Positions 14,144-24,259 of a DNA stretch of 64,000 nucleotides are shown piece by piece. This DNA is from Syngnathus acus (lineage: Eukaryota; Chordata; Actinopteri; Syngnathiformes; Syngnathidae). A program made the translations under genes and the position numbers. Below the pieces are notes generated by a model that was given only the letters and a program-made list of their open reading frames with translations, did not search any database and was not told where the DNA came from. The stretch covers positions 2,042,553-2,106,552 of the forward strand of contig NC_051093.1 of the NCBI RefSeq assembly GCF_901709675.1, given 5' to 3'. Within the stretch, counting starts at the first letter, position 1; each line of letters begins with the position of its first letter.

Positions 14144-14809
14144 ATGGCCCTGCACAAAATGCTGAATGATACTGCGGTCGCTGCAGCCCTGGATGGATGC
14201 AAAGGTGGCTAGCAAATTCCTCTTTGCACACATACACACACACACAAACACACTGTTTGCACACTGAGGGTTCTTAATCTTCGTAATGGTGACATCCCCG
14301 CTTGAAAATCCAGACGCCGGAACGTTTGAGCACAAGAAGTTCTTCAAGGCATGCGGCCTGGCCGGCAAATCCGTCGACGACTTGAAGGCAGCTTTTGCCA
14401 TCATTGACCAGGACAAGAGTGGTTACATTGAGGAGGAAGAGCTCAAGTAAGAGAAGGGCCACAAAACACACATTTCATTTTATTGCTCTCTTCTGCTGTT
14501 TAGTTGACTCACCAAAGGCTGAACTAATATATTTCAAATCCTCATTTGCAACCAATAATGTATGATAAAATACTCAACAATAAGATCCTTGGCAGACTGT
14601 TCCTGACGAACTTCAAGCAGGGTGCGCGCTCCCTGAACGACGCCGAGACCAAGGCTTTCCTCAAGGCCGGTGACACCGACGCCGACGGCAAGATTGGCGT
14701 TGATGGTACGAGCACCACCGGTGAAAAGTGTGTGCACAATGAAAGCAAATGATGCTGACTCTGCGTTGTCCCCCACCCCGCAGAGTTCACCACCTTGGTT
14801 CGAGCGTAA
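14144..14809 (+). CDS. pvalb: Beta-parvalbumin, gene 2 of the tandem cluster
   Basis: Muscle-type calcium-buffering parvalbumin. Coding exons are 14144-14204, 14314-14446, 14596-14705 and 14784-14809: 330 nt, 109 residues. The start codon is 9 bp into an exon whose acceptor follows AAAACAG. The CD loop (residues 52-63, [12 protein letters not shown]) and the EF loop (91-102, [12 protein letters not shown]) keep every calcium ligand. The protein ends EFTTLVRA. Its introns are much shorter than those of gene 1, so the whole coding unit fits in 0.7 kb. Exon sizes are identical in all three copies (61, 133, 110 and 26 nt), as expected after tandem duplication. It is closer to gene 1 than to the oncomodulin-like gene 3. 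Confidence 0.95.
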
Positions 14810-15179
14810 AGAGTCACGTGACCAACAGCACCCGCTCTCATGGAACAACAACGCCCACCTCCCCCCTTTCATCTGAAAAATCATTTTTATACATCTGCTT
14901 AAGAGACGTTTCCTCCTATGCAACACAAACACACACACACACACAGTTATGCAAACACACACGCACACAAGCACACACACTCTGTCCAACAAAGATGATG
15001 ATTATCGTGATTATCGTTCGGCTGTGTTCATGTCTTAAATATGAAGTTTGCATCGTGTCAAGTCTATGCACTTTCCAGGAATCGACGGTAGGAAAGAGGA
15101 AATGTTCTTTTGCTGCGGTCGCTCGGTCTTATCGGAGGTTCATCAAGTGTCTTTTCAAGTATGTGACAATGTGACTGAA

Positions 15180-15197
15180 AATAAAGCATCGAATAAA
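15180..15197 (+). terminator. Two polyadenylation signals of parvalbumin gene 2
   Basis: AATAAA at 15180-15185 and again at 15192-15197, about 370 nt after the stop. A CA-rich stretch at 14929-14975 lies in the 3' untranslated region. Confidence 0.7.
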
Positions 15198-16664
15198 CTT
15201 GTGGACAGGAAAACCGATGCATGTTACGTGCCATTTCATCACGTGACAGGAGAACCAATGTTGCGCTGTGTCCTTTACGTCAACGCAGACGACTTTACAC
15301 TTAGCCACTAGATGGCGCCATCCATGGTGAATTGAAAGGGATGTGCTCGAAACCGGGCATTCTGGCCTGCATTTAGTTTTTTTTCCATGAACCTCTTTAT
15401 GATATTAACTAAATAAACAAATTAGGGCAATTTATATATATTTTTAGGGTTGACAAAGTTGTAATATACAAACATTATGCACATTATGCATGAAAACAAT
15501 TCTTAAAATGAAATATCGATTGGGATACAAGCTCAATTTCTAAAGGCACTCTAACATTATGCACAAACCATTAACACTCAAAGTTTGCATTATTAGTAGT
15601 GATTAATTGATGACTGCGCCTGCTTTTTAAGTCTTGCCATATTAGCAGAAAATAGCGAGCTGACAGTCCCAAAAGCCAGGAAGCATGGGGTCATGGGGGG
15701 ACATTAGTGAACGAAAATGAATAAATGATCATCAGTAACAGAATAGTGTGCAAAGGTATCGCCTTGGCACATGACATCATGCAACGACTGCGTTGCGGTG
15801 GCTTGAGTCCCGCTGTCTATCCGATGTCCGACCTGCTGTCCAGCCCGCTGTCCGGCCCTTTTCTGGCAGACACAATTGGCAATTGGATAACGAGTTACCA
15901 TGCGGGATTTTTGGGAAAACAAAGGCCGGCAAGAATGAAGACTGTGTGCTTATTTTTAGTAATACACTTCCCCTTATGTTTTCCAGTTAGAATGAAGTTA
16001 GGTGGTGACAATCCTCCAATAAGGGCTCCCCCCCAAAAACCAGCAAAAATGCTTTTGGAGGCTCACAGGCCTTTAATTAACATTTAGTGCAATGTAATGA
16101 CAGCTCAGGTTGCTGATGTCCGCGGCTACTGGCCAGCCGCTGTCAGCATGACGGGCGTCCGTGCAAAAGAGTCAAGTAGTCAAGCATCTTTAAATTCTTT
16201 CTGCAACACCACAATAAACTGTAACTGTATCTATTTCTCAATATATACAATCAGGGATGTGTTGACTTAAATCTACTAGAGCTCTCCTACACCTACTTAG
16301 TAAATACTGAAGTTGCATTATTGACTGTCAGTCGGGTTCACAGAAATGAATACATAAGTGAAACAAGCTCTTGTTTTTGTTGTATGGATAATTTAGTTGA
16401 GTTTGAAGCACCTGCCATCCAAATGAATTTTGAAGCGCAGTTACACTTAGCATGGTCATTCTGTGTTTAGTTCATTCTTGTGATGCGTTCGGTAAAAGGA
16501 TACATCCATGAAGTGATAGGTGGGAGTGAGATGAAAGAATGCCAAAAAAGCTCACATTGTGTACAAGCAAGAAGGTTGGGAGTGTCGCAGCGGTAGTGGA
16601 GGATCCTTTGGAAGTGAATTTGCTTTTGACAAGGGCGTTCCACGGGTCCCAGCTCTTCGGCCGT
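15198..16664. other. Spacer between parvalbumin genes 2 and 3
   Basis: About 1.5 kb of A/T-rich sequence. I see no exon, RNA gene or clear transposon. Short repeated phrases around ACATTATGCA occur at 15470-15565. Confidence 0.6.
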
Positions 16665-16786
16665 TTATAAATAGTAAAGGTTAATTAGGTAGCTGGGAAA
16701 CTGGATCGGGGCGGCCAGTTTGAATTTGATCCCCGGACAGGTAACTCAAGTGAAGCCCATTGTCGGCGCTGCAGGGCCTATATAAG
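16665..16786 (+). promoter_or_regulatory. Promoter of parvalbumin gene 3: MEF2-type site and TATA box
   Basis: TTATAAATAG at 16665-16674 fits the MEF2 consensus. TATATAAG lies at 16779-16786, 114 bp downstream. The non-coding first exon ends at the donor after 16887 and includes a CTG-rich run near 16833-16855. Confidence 0.72.
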
Positions 16787-17044
16787 CCACCTGGGCGGAC
16801 GGCAGCCACCACTCGGCCCAACCTCCTTGCCCTGCTGCTCTGCTGCTGCTGCTGCATCGACAACCGGCCCGCCCGACTCCTCACCAGGTGAGTTTATCTT
16901 GCATCACACATGAAAGGCAAGAAGAGCTTCTTGATTTCATTGTCAGCCATGAGGAAATTCTCCAAAGCTGTCGGCGGTTTTGCCCCGGCCTTCGGCGAAA
17001 TCCCATAACCGTTGGAGGTTTGCGTGCACCCGCAGGTAAAGAAC

Positions 17045-18084
17045 ATGTCGCTGTCATCGATCCTTTCTGCCGACGCCATCGCCAGTGCGATCAAGGACTG
17101 TCAAGGTATCGTCTTGCACTTCTTTGTCATTTGCGTGCATCTGTGTCACTCGCTGTTTATGTCGCTTTCTTTGGGACGGTCATCAGGCCTGATTCCAAAA
17201 GGAAAAAGAGAGGAAAATCTTAAAGCATGTTTCTCCTCCTGGTGTGTCAAAATGTACATTTCCCATGTTTGCTGTTGCACACATCATGTAAATTTGACAG
17301 GATGGAAGAAGGTAGTCAGAGTACATATCCTGGAGGAAGGCAAACACATAAGGCACCCTGTCAGCTGATTAGCTCGCTCGACCATATGAAGCGTGTGTGA
17401 ACGTGTTGGGGGTTCCCGTCATAAAAACATGCTCATTGGCAGCAGGGATCGGCTAAAACCAAAAGGAGTGGGGATTTCCTATTAGATGTTGGTCCAGGAC
17501 TCCCACAATGCTCCTTGATTGACTCGGTACCAAGATGGCGCCAAAGATCCCAACTGACAAAACGATGCAGACTCCGCGGATGATGTCGCTAACGCGTCCC
17601 GCTCTGTCTTTGATCTGCTTAGCGCCAGAGTCCTTCTGCCCCAAGAAGTTCTTTCAGGTGTGCGGCCTGGCCAAGAAGAGCCCCCAAGATGTGAAGAAGG
17701 TCTTCGGCATCCTGGACAACGACGGGAGCGGCTACATCGAGGAGGAGGAGCTCAAGTGTGTGCGGCCGACGGCTAGCGATATCCAGCCCGACCGGCTGCC
17801 ATTTGCTTTTCTGGACTTGTGCTCTTTGCAGGTTTTTCCTCCAGAGGTTTTCTCCCGCCGCCCGGGTCTTGACGGAGAAGGAGACCAAGTCTTTCCTGAG
17901 CGCCGCCGATGACGACAACGACGGCCGTATTGGAGTCGATGGTACCAGAGTGTGCATTTTTCAGAATTCTTTCCAGAACAATGGAAGATCTCATTGGCTT
18001 TCTATTGTCAATAAGAATCCCGACGGAATCCTGACAACTATTTTGTTTTTCTCCACAGAGTTCCAAGCGATGGTCCTGTCCTAA
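17045..18084 (+). CDS. ocm: Oncomodulin-like parvalbumin (avian thymic CPV3 type), gene 3
   Basis: EF-hand calcium-binding protein of the oncomodulin branch. Coding exons are 17045-17105, 17623-17755, 17832-17941 and 18059-18084: 330 nt, 109 residues. The N-terminus [20 protein letters not shown], the PKKFFQ motif and the end EFQAMVLS match oncomodulin/CPV3 and differ from the muscle forms. The CD loop (52-63) is [12 protein letters not shown] and the EF loop (91-102) is [12 protein letters not shown], both with intact ligands. In mammals oncomodulin is known from outer hair cells and macrophages. In fish this type occurs in several tissues, so the muscle-like promoter is notable. The alternative name would be one of the pvalb8/9 paralogues; I cannot separate these without a tree. 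Confidence 0.88.
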
Positions 18085-18203
18085 ACACGAGGAGCCCTTT
18101 TCTCAGCTGTCCTTCATTTTACACGGCGTCAAGAATTTCCTTCATTTAGCACCATCATCGTTTTTTTTCTTCGCTTTTGCCGTCATGATATAAATAATGC
18201 CCA

Positions 18204-18243
18204 AATAAATGTCAAGGTCATCTCATACGCCCATACAAATAAA
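18204..18243 (+). terminator. Polyadenylation signals of the oncomodulin-like gene
   Basis: AATAAA at 18204-18209 and 18238-18243, about 120-160 nt after the stop codon. Confidence 0.7.
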
Positions 18244-19096
18244 CATGTGAAAACCACATACGTTGGCTCATTCTATTTATCCCAGTGTGCATTTTGTTTA
18301 GTAAAATTCATGAGCTCATACTGTAAGCATGAGCAGAGGAGGTGACCTTGGTCAGCGTGGGAGTCCTGCTTTGGCGAGATCAAATGTCGCCAAGCTCAGC
18401 TTTGTCAAAGAAACCTCAGCCAACCTGCGTCGCACGTGCAAGGCCACGAAAGCAGCGGCGGCGACGTAAACACGCGCCAAACAAACACCTCAAAGCGGGA
18501 TCTGGAAGAACCCCAGGTGGGCAAGACAGCTCCCCTCAAGGATTGCGTGCGTATCAGAGTGAGAAGGTCCGAATAGGCCGCGTGAGGGGAGGCCTGATTA
18601 TCTGCCAAGGTTGTCAATTATTCATTCTGTCATTACATTGTCTTTGAAAAAAAAAGTCTTATCAAGAAAGGTGTGTGGGGCTCATCTTACTCATTGAGGC
18701 CATTTAAAAGTTTAATGTGTGTCCCATCTTCAAGGCAGATCAAACAAAGCGCGCTTGCACAACTTGGACAATAAGCGGCAACATCAACATCATAACTTGC
18801 ATTTCCTCCTCGTCTTGCCCTTCTGTGACTCTTTCAGTCTTTTCCGGCGCAACCAAACAATCAAAATTACGGTGTTCTTGTAACATGAACATCAAATGAT
18901 TTTGTTTCGAGTGACGCGAAACTATTGACCTCATTCCGCAAATACATTTAACAGTTACGTAATCAAACAAATGAATGGTTCAGGTAGTTATCTACTTATT
19001 GCATTGTTCTTTCATCAATATTTATTTTCAATAATTCCATCTGCTTTTGGCCACTATCAACAGGAGTTGACTGTATTTACAAGTGTTTCTCTGACT
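18244..19096. other. Spacer left of a hAT element
   Basis: No exon or RNA gene recognised. Mixed composition. Confidence 0.55.
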
Positions 19097-19773
19097 CTGT
19101 GCCGGCTCTACGCAGGGGCAAGAGGGGGCAACGCCCCCTCAAACAGATGTCCTGCCCCCTCGAATCAAACTTTTAGAAGTGAAAAATCCGCTGATAAAAA
19201 CACACGTTAATCAGCCCCCTCTCTTCTCTCATGTCGGTGCAGTGTGTGTCCTCACACAGCCTGCTGTCAGGACTCCGCGCCCCTCCGTAAACATCCAATC
19301 ACTGTGAGTATGCAAATGAGGCAAGACGCAGCCAGAGAGTGTCAAGTTACAGTCAGCACGGTAGGAGTTGGAAGAAGCAGTAAAAACTCCACCAAACTCG
19401 TCGTAATGACCCGTGATATAACTAATGATTAACGACAACTCAAATAATAGTTAATATAACATTCATATTATATGTTCCCCCCCCTGAGAGATTGCCACCT
19501 TATTGTGGTCAGGGGGTTGCGTGCCTCAGTGACCCTAAGAGCAATACCAGCAGAAGCTTTAATCTTCAGGTGGGACACCCAAGCTGGACAGGTCTTAGTG
19601 TAGAGGCCTGACAGAGTGCAATCCACTTCTCCAGGTTGAGATCTGGACACACAGCTAACAACTGCCGTGAAGAAACACTAACAGTGTTAAAAATGTGTAA
19701 AAAAAAAAAAGAACATGCCCCCTTCACATTTCTGACTGCCCCCCTCTTATGTGCATTCCTAGAACCGGCCCTG
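19097..19773. mobile_element. Non-autonomous hAT-type element
   Basis: A 677-bp element whose ends pair as imperfect inverted repeats: CTGTGCCGGCTCTA at the left and, in reverse complement, CAGGGCCGGTTCTA at the right, both followed within about 25 bp by AGAGGGGGCA. The flanks share TCTGAC within an 8-bp target site (19089-19096 and 19774-19781, 6 of 8 matching). It contains no transposase frame. An internal part (about 19480-19640) looks like a nested fragment of another repeat; its family is not certain. Confidence 0.72.
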
Positions 19774-20879
19774 GTCTGACCACACTAAACATTTACGATT
19801 GTTGAAAGAGTTTGACGAGCTTCGGGCTCCGGCAGCATACGTACCAGTACCAGTTCAACCAGTCTCGTGTGTTTTATTCATCAATAATCGCACATGCTCA
19901 TCTTTGCGACGGCAAAACAAATACACATTTACCAGAATCGACATGACATCACACGACGCATGACATCGGCGACTTTACAAGGCCATCGTCGCCTCAATCA
20001 TGTGACCCGGCCAGCGGCCTTCAAAAAGTCTGTATCCCTTCTTCGTGCATCATTTAAAGCTCCGGCCCGTCACTGTCGGGTTTCAGCAGTCGTCAGGTTT
20101 CATGTGCAAGCATTATGTGGCGGAGAGCGGATGTAGCTCAGGTGTAAAGTGGTGACAGGAGCCCACCGCGGGGGGACACGTCAATGTAGACGATTCGGCC
20201 AAGTCCGGAACTCTTGAGTTGCTTCCTGCTGCGGGATTGTGTTCCCGTGTCCGATCGGGTCAAAAGACCATTCGTGATTGAAAGGCTAGCCTCGCGCAGA
20301 CTTGCTTTCTGATTCTGAAACTGCTTATTGCAACTTATAGTTTAATATTTGTTCTTTGAAATTAGAATATTTATTCCCAATTGTCTACTGTCTTCATTTG
20401 GTTGCATTTCTCTCAGCTGAATTACTTGCAGCATAACAATGCAATAAAGGATTAATTTTACCCAATCAGATTTTGCCATCATGCGTTGCCACGTCAATCT
20501 AATCTGTCCAGGACCTTCGCAATTAGTAGTTCTGGCGCATGTGCCTCCCAACTATATTAGCAAAGAATATATTTCAAATTCATTGAGTTCCAAGTTCAGA
20601 ATTGCGGGCACTTTTGCCACCTCTGGAAATTCATCAGCTCATCGGCATCAGACTTCATCTTTACGTGAACGGCTGCTCGAGTAAATCAGACAAAAAGCTC
20701 GTGCGCCCTCTGGCGTATCTATACCAGATCCGGTAGTTTCTTTTTTTTTTTTTTTTTTTATTCTTTCACTGTAAATCAAAATAAACCGATATGAAAAAAG
20801 GACCTGTTTGAAGACGTACTAAGTTGAAATTATTTAATTTAAAAATAGAAATAAAATAAAGGTTTTGTGGATGACAGAC
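19774..20879. other. Spacer between the hAT element and the aimp2 promoter
   Basis: No exon recognised. It holds a T-rich run at 20741-20759 and otherwise A/T-rich single-copy-looking sequence. Confidence 0.55.
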
Positions 20880-20887
20880 TGACGTCA
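20880..20887. promoter_or_regulatory. Perfect palindromic CRE upstream of aimp2
   Basis: TGACGTCA lies about 130 bp upstream of the aimp2 start codon, a typical position for CREB/ATF binding in TATA-less housekeeping promoters. No TATA box is seen. Confidence 0.5.
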
Positions 20888-21013
20888 GGTGGTGTTTCCT
20901 GTCTCTTCCGTTGACTGCTGACTTTCACTTTGCTTCCATTCCCGAATCGCTTTTTTCCCATCTACTTGTTTGCTTGTTTTTTAGCCGAGTGAAAAACACT
21001 TGCGCCCTCCAGC

Positions 21014-23387
21014 ATGTACCAGGTAAAGCCGATCTGCGGGGGGGACATCAAGGTTGATTTACCCACCTGCATGTACAAGTTCGCAAATATCCACGCGCAG
21101 CCGGCGAACAGCTGCACCCACGAGCACGCGCTGCAGGTAAACGACAAGCCATTTCTTTCGGAACGAGATGATTTCCACTTTCGCCTTGCTTTCCTATACG
21201 TCGCCTTGTGTGTTATACGTATGTAGTAAATGTATAGCCCGCGACTTGGTGGCGGTGTCATTTCTTTTTGGAAACTGGTGACCTAGCTAGCTAGCTAGCC
21301 CGGTGGAGCTAAAATAGCTTTCAGGCTGCTGATGCAACCCAAACGCAGTATACGCTTTGCCGCAACCTTTTAATGGTTTTGACACTGTTATAACATGTAA
21401 TAATGATTAAAAGGAAACTTCTCACTTTGTTGCAACCGTCTGAATTAGACCAACAAAAAAAAGATGTTAATGGTAACGTCTCGACCACATTTATCTTAAA
21501 ATATTTGATCTACAGGTTTAATTCATCCCGTGACCTATTTCAATTCAATTCGTATTGAAAATAATTTAAAGTCCACAATTTCCATAAAACATTTATGAAA
21601 ACGTAATTGAAGAGTATGAAAAGGAATTAACCGTTGTTACTGCGCATACTGTAGAATTGGCGTGTTGGACGTTTGCCTTTAAGGGGCGTGGTTTATTGAG
21701 TGACAACTGAAGCTGGGGTTGGTGACCCCTGTTATACATGCTCTGAGATTGGATGGTGACCAGTCCAGGGTTTACCCCACCCAAATTTAGCTTGCTGGAA
21801 TTATTTCCTGTACGCAGAATGGCGAGGTGGACCCGTCCGTCAGAGCCCTGGAGGCTCGTCAGGACGAGATCATGCGCAAATTGTACGAGTTGAAGGCGGC
21901 CGTGGAGGGCCTGGCCAAAACGGTGAACACGCCCGACGCCGACATGGACCTGACGGTCAGCGGCAGCCTCTCGTCCCAGAGCTCCAGCTCCGCCGCCTTC
22001 CGGGGCGCGGCTGACCTGGACACACTACTAGGGAAGGTAGGACGCAATTGGAATTATTGCCAGTGCCAAACATTTAAAGGGCCACTTGATGTCATTGCAT
22101 AAAGTTCAGATGTTCTAGTTCACTCCAAAAGTGGTACAAGTCAAAGGAGGTCAATCACCAATTTTGTTTAAGGGGGGCTGATATGGACAACAACTATACT
22201 CTGGGCGCCCCAGTACTGTATCTAAACACTATTTGGATGAAATGTTGCACGTACAGGAAGTTCTACTGTTGGCGGAGCATTGAATGAGTGCATTTTGGGT
22301 GGGCGGGGCCAAGGCTCGCCTGTTCCACATGCTTCGATTTACATTGAGTCTTTGACCTCCGCATCTTAAGAAAATTTGACACACGCACTCCACCACTGGA
22401 GTTCCGCTCCTCCGATGATTTTCTAAGTGAAAACAAAAGGTCAACTGTTGAACTTTAATTTAGCATTACTGCCATCTGGAGGTAGTTGCAGCACAGCACT
22501 CATCAAGACTACAGTCTTTATACATTTTATGTTTGTAATTTTTTCTTGTTCAAATACGTTGAAATATTTTCAGTGAGTTAGAAAATGCTCTCTATATTGA
22601 TGAAGAATGTTGACACAATAATCGTGTCTTGACGTCCCTTCCTCCGGCATCCCAAGGACCTCGGTGCTCTCCGCGACATCGTCATCAACGCTAACCCAGC
22701 GCGGCCGCCCATCACCCTCCTGGTTCTTCACAAGATGCTGTGCCAGCGCTACCGGGTGCTGTCCACCGTCCATGTCCACTCTTCGGTCAGCAGCGTGCCA
22801 CCTCAGCTCCTCTCCTGCCTCGGCCCGCGCCATCCCGACAGCTACGCCCGACATCTCTTCCAGCTCGGCTTCACCCTCATATGGAAAGATGGTAAGGCGC
22901 CGTTGGAACGTCTCAAGTCTATTTTAGCTAAACATGCACCTTGTGATGGATGACAACTGAATTTGACAGTAAGCAGCAGTTGGCTTTTGCCTCCTCAGTA
23001 CCCAAACTGCAGATGAAGTTCAGCGTTCAGAACATGTGCCCCGTGGAAGGTGAGGCCAACGCGGCACGCTTCCTCTTCAAGCTGCTGGCGCCGTACCCGT
23101 CCGATGCTGCGTCGGCTACCCTGGTGGACAGCTGGGTGGACGCGGCCTTCTTCCAGCTGGCCGAGGGCGGCGCCAAGGAGCGGGCCGCCGTTCTGCGTGC
23201 TCTCAACACAGCCCTGGGCCGCGGGCCTTGGCTGGCTGGCCGCGACGTCTCCCTGGCCGACGTGGCGTGCTACTGCTGCCTGCTGCCGGCCGGCTCCGCC
23301 TCCTCGATCCCCGCCAATGTCCAACGCTGGCTGGAGTCCTGCGAGAACCTGGGCCACTTTGGCCCCGCCAAGGTGCTCCTACAGTGA
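21014..23387 (+). CDS. aimp2: Aminoacyl-tRNA synthetase complex-interacting multifunctional protein 2
   Basis: Core scaffold (p38) of the cytosolic multi-tRNA-synthetase complex, which holds lysyl-tRNA synthetase and others together; in mammals it also has roles in p53 and FBP regulation. Coding exons are 21014-21136, 21818-22036, 22657-22891 and 22999-23387, giving 321 residues against about 320 in human. The N-terminus MYQVKPICGGD and LPTCMYK match the lysyl-tRNA-synthetase-binding arm. Residues about 48-75 (ALEARQDEIMRKLYELKAAV) form the leucine-zipper-like coiled coil. The rest is a GST-like fold with LGFTLIWKD, KFSVQNMCPVEGE and WLAGRDVSLADV. Splice phases agree throughout. The last exon is very GC-rich, which explains long false frames on the other strand. 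It converges with the hAT-derived gene to its right. Confidence 0.96.
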
Positions 23388-23572
23388 CCTCTGAGGGCAA
23401 AGTGAGAGGAAGACGGGCCAACCGTGGGGGGAACGCCTTTTCGCGATTTCCGCACACGTGGGCTCGCTTTCTGCCTTGCTGCTTTGTAGAAGTTTTGAAA
23501 AAGGGAGGAAGCACGAAAGGAGTGTGAGGACAACGGTGCGCTGACAGCTTTCACCCACTTTGTGCCTACCAA

Positions 23573-23578
23573 AATAAA
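23573..23578 (+). terminator. Polyadenylation signal of aimp2
   Basis: AATAAA 186 nt after the stop codon. Confidence 0.75.
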
Positions 23579-24259
23579 TGACACTTGGCAAAAGGTCTGT
23601 GTGCTCGCATGTTCTTAGCAGTTGGTCTTCAAAGAGTCACATGAGATGGAGCAAAATCATTTTGGGATGAACAAGAGGCAGGCAAGAGAACGGGCATTGT
23701 TTTCTCACAAAGACTCAAGCAATAATGACTGAAACGTCTTAGTTCTAAAAGATGAGCAAAAAAATAGAAATTCCACTACACTGCTTTTTCATCTCATAGT
23801 ACAGTATTTTATAAAACATACATGATGTTCTCATTCAACAGCTGTAGAAAAAACATGAATGACCAACATTGCACCGGAAACCGACCTCGTGAAATCATAG
23901 TTCTATTGCAGCGTAGTCACTGTTCGGGCGATTGTCAATCGAATCGTTCCGTACACATGAAGCGAAGGGCTGATGATTAAAAAAGGCCTCGTTTACGTTT
24001 GGACATTTTCGGCACTAACTCCATTTGAAGAAAATAAAATGTCGCGTTTTTGAATAAAGGGATGGAAATGATATGTTTGTAGATTAATGGAACAAATAAT
24101 TGCCAAATTCATTATTGACACAATAATGAGCCGCAGCCCCCAAAACGGCGCAAAGGCCTCCCAAGAGCGACAGCATTGGAGGAGATCAACGGGCACCACG
24201 TGAGGAATTGCGGCATGCGTCGAGACGCAGCTCGGTCTGGAACGCTGCCCGAGGTGAGC
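23579..24259. other. Tail-to-tail spacer between aimp2 and the hAT-derived gene
   Basis: No coding feature recognised. No clear minus-strand AATAAA was found for the gene on the right, so its 3' end is undefined. No hAT-like terminal repeat was seen at this side of that gene. Confidence 0.5.

Noticed and set aside
22995-23357. Minus-strand frame of 120 codons in the last aimp2 exon
   Set aside because: A GC-rich shadow of aimp2 coding sequence.
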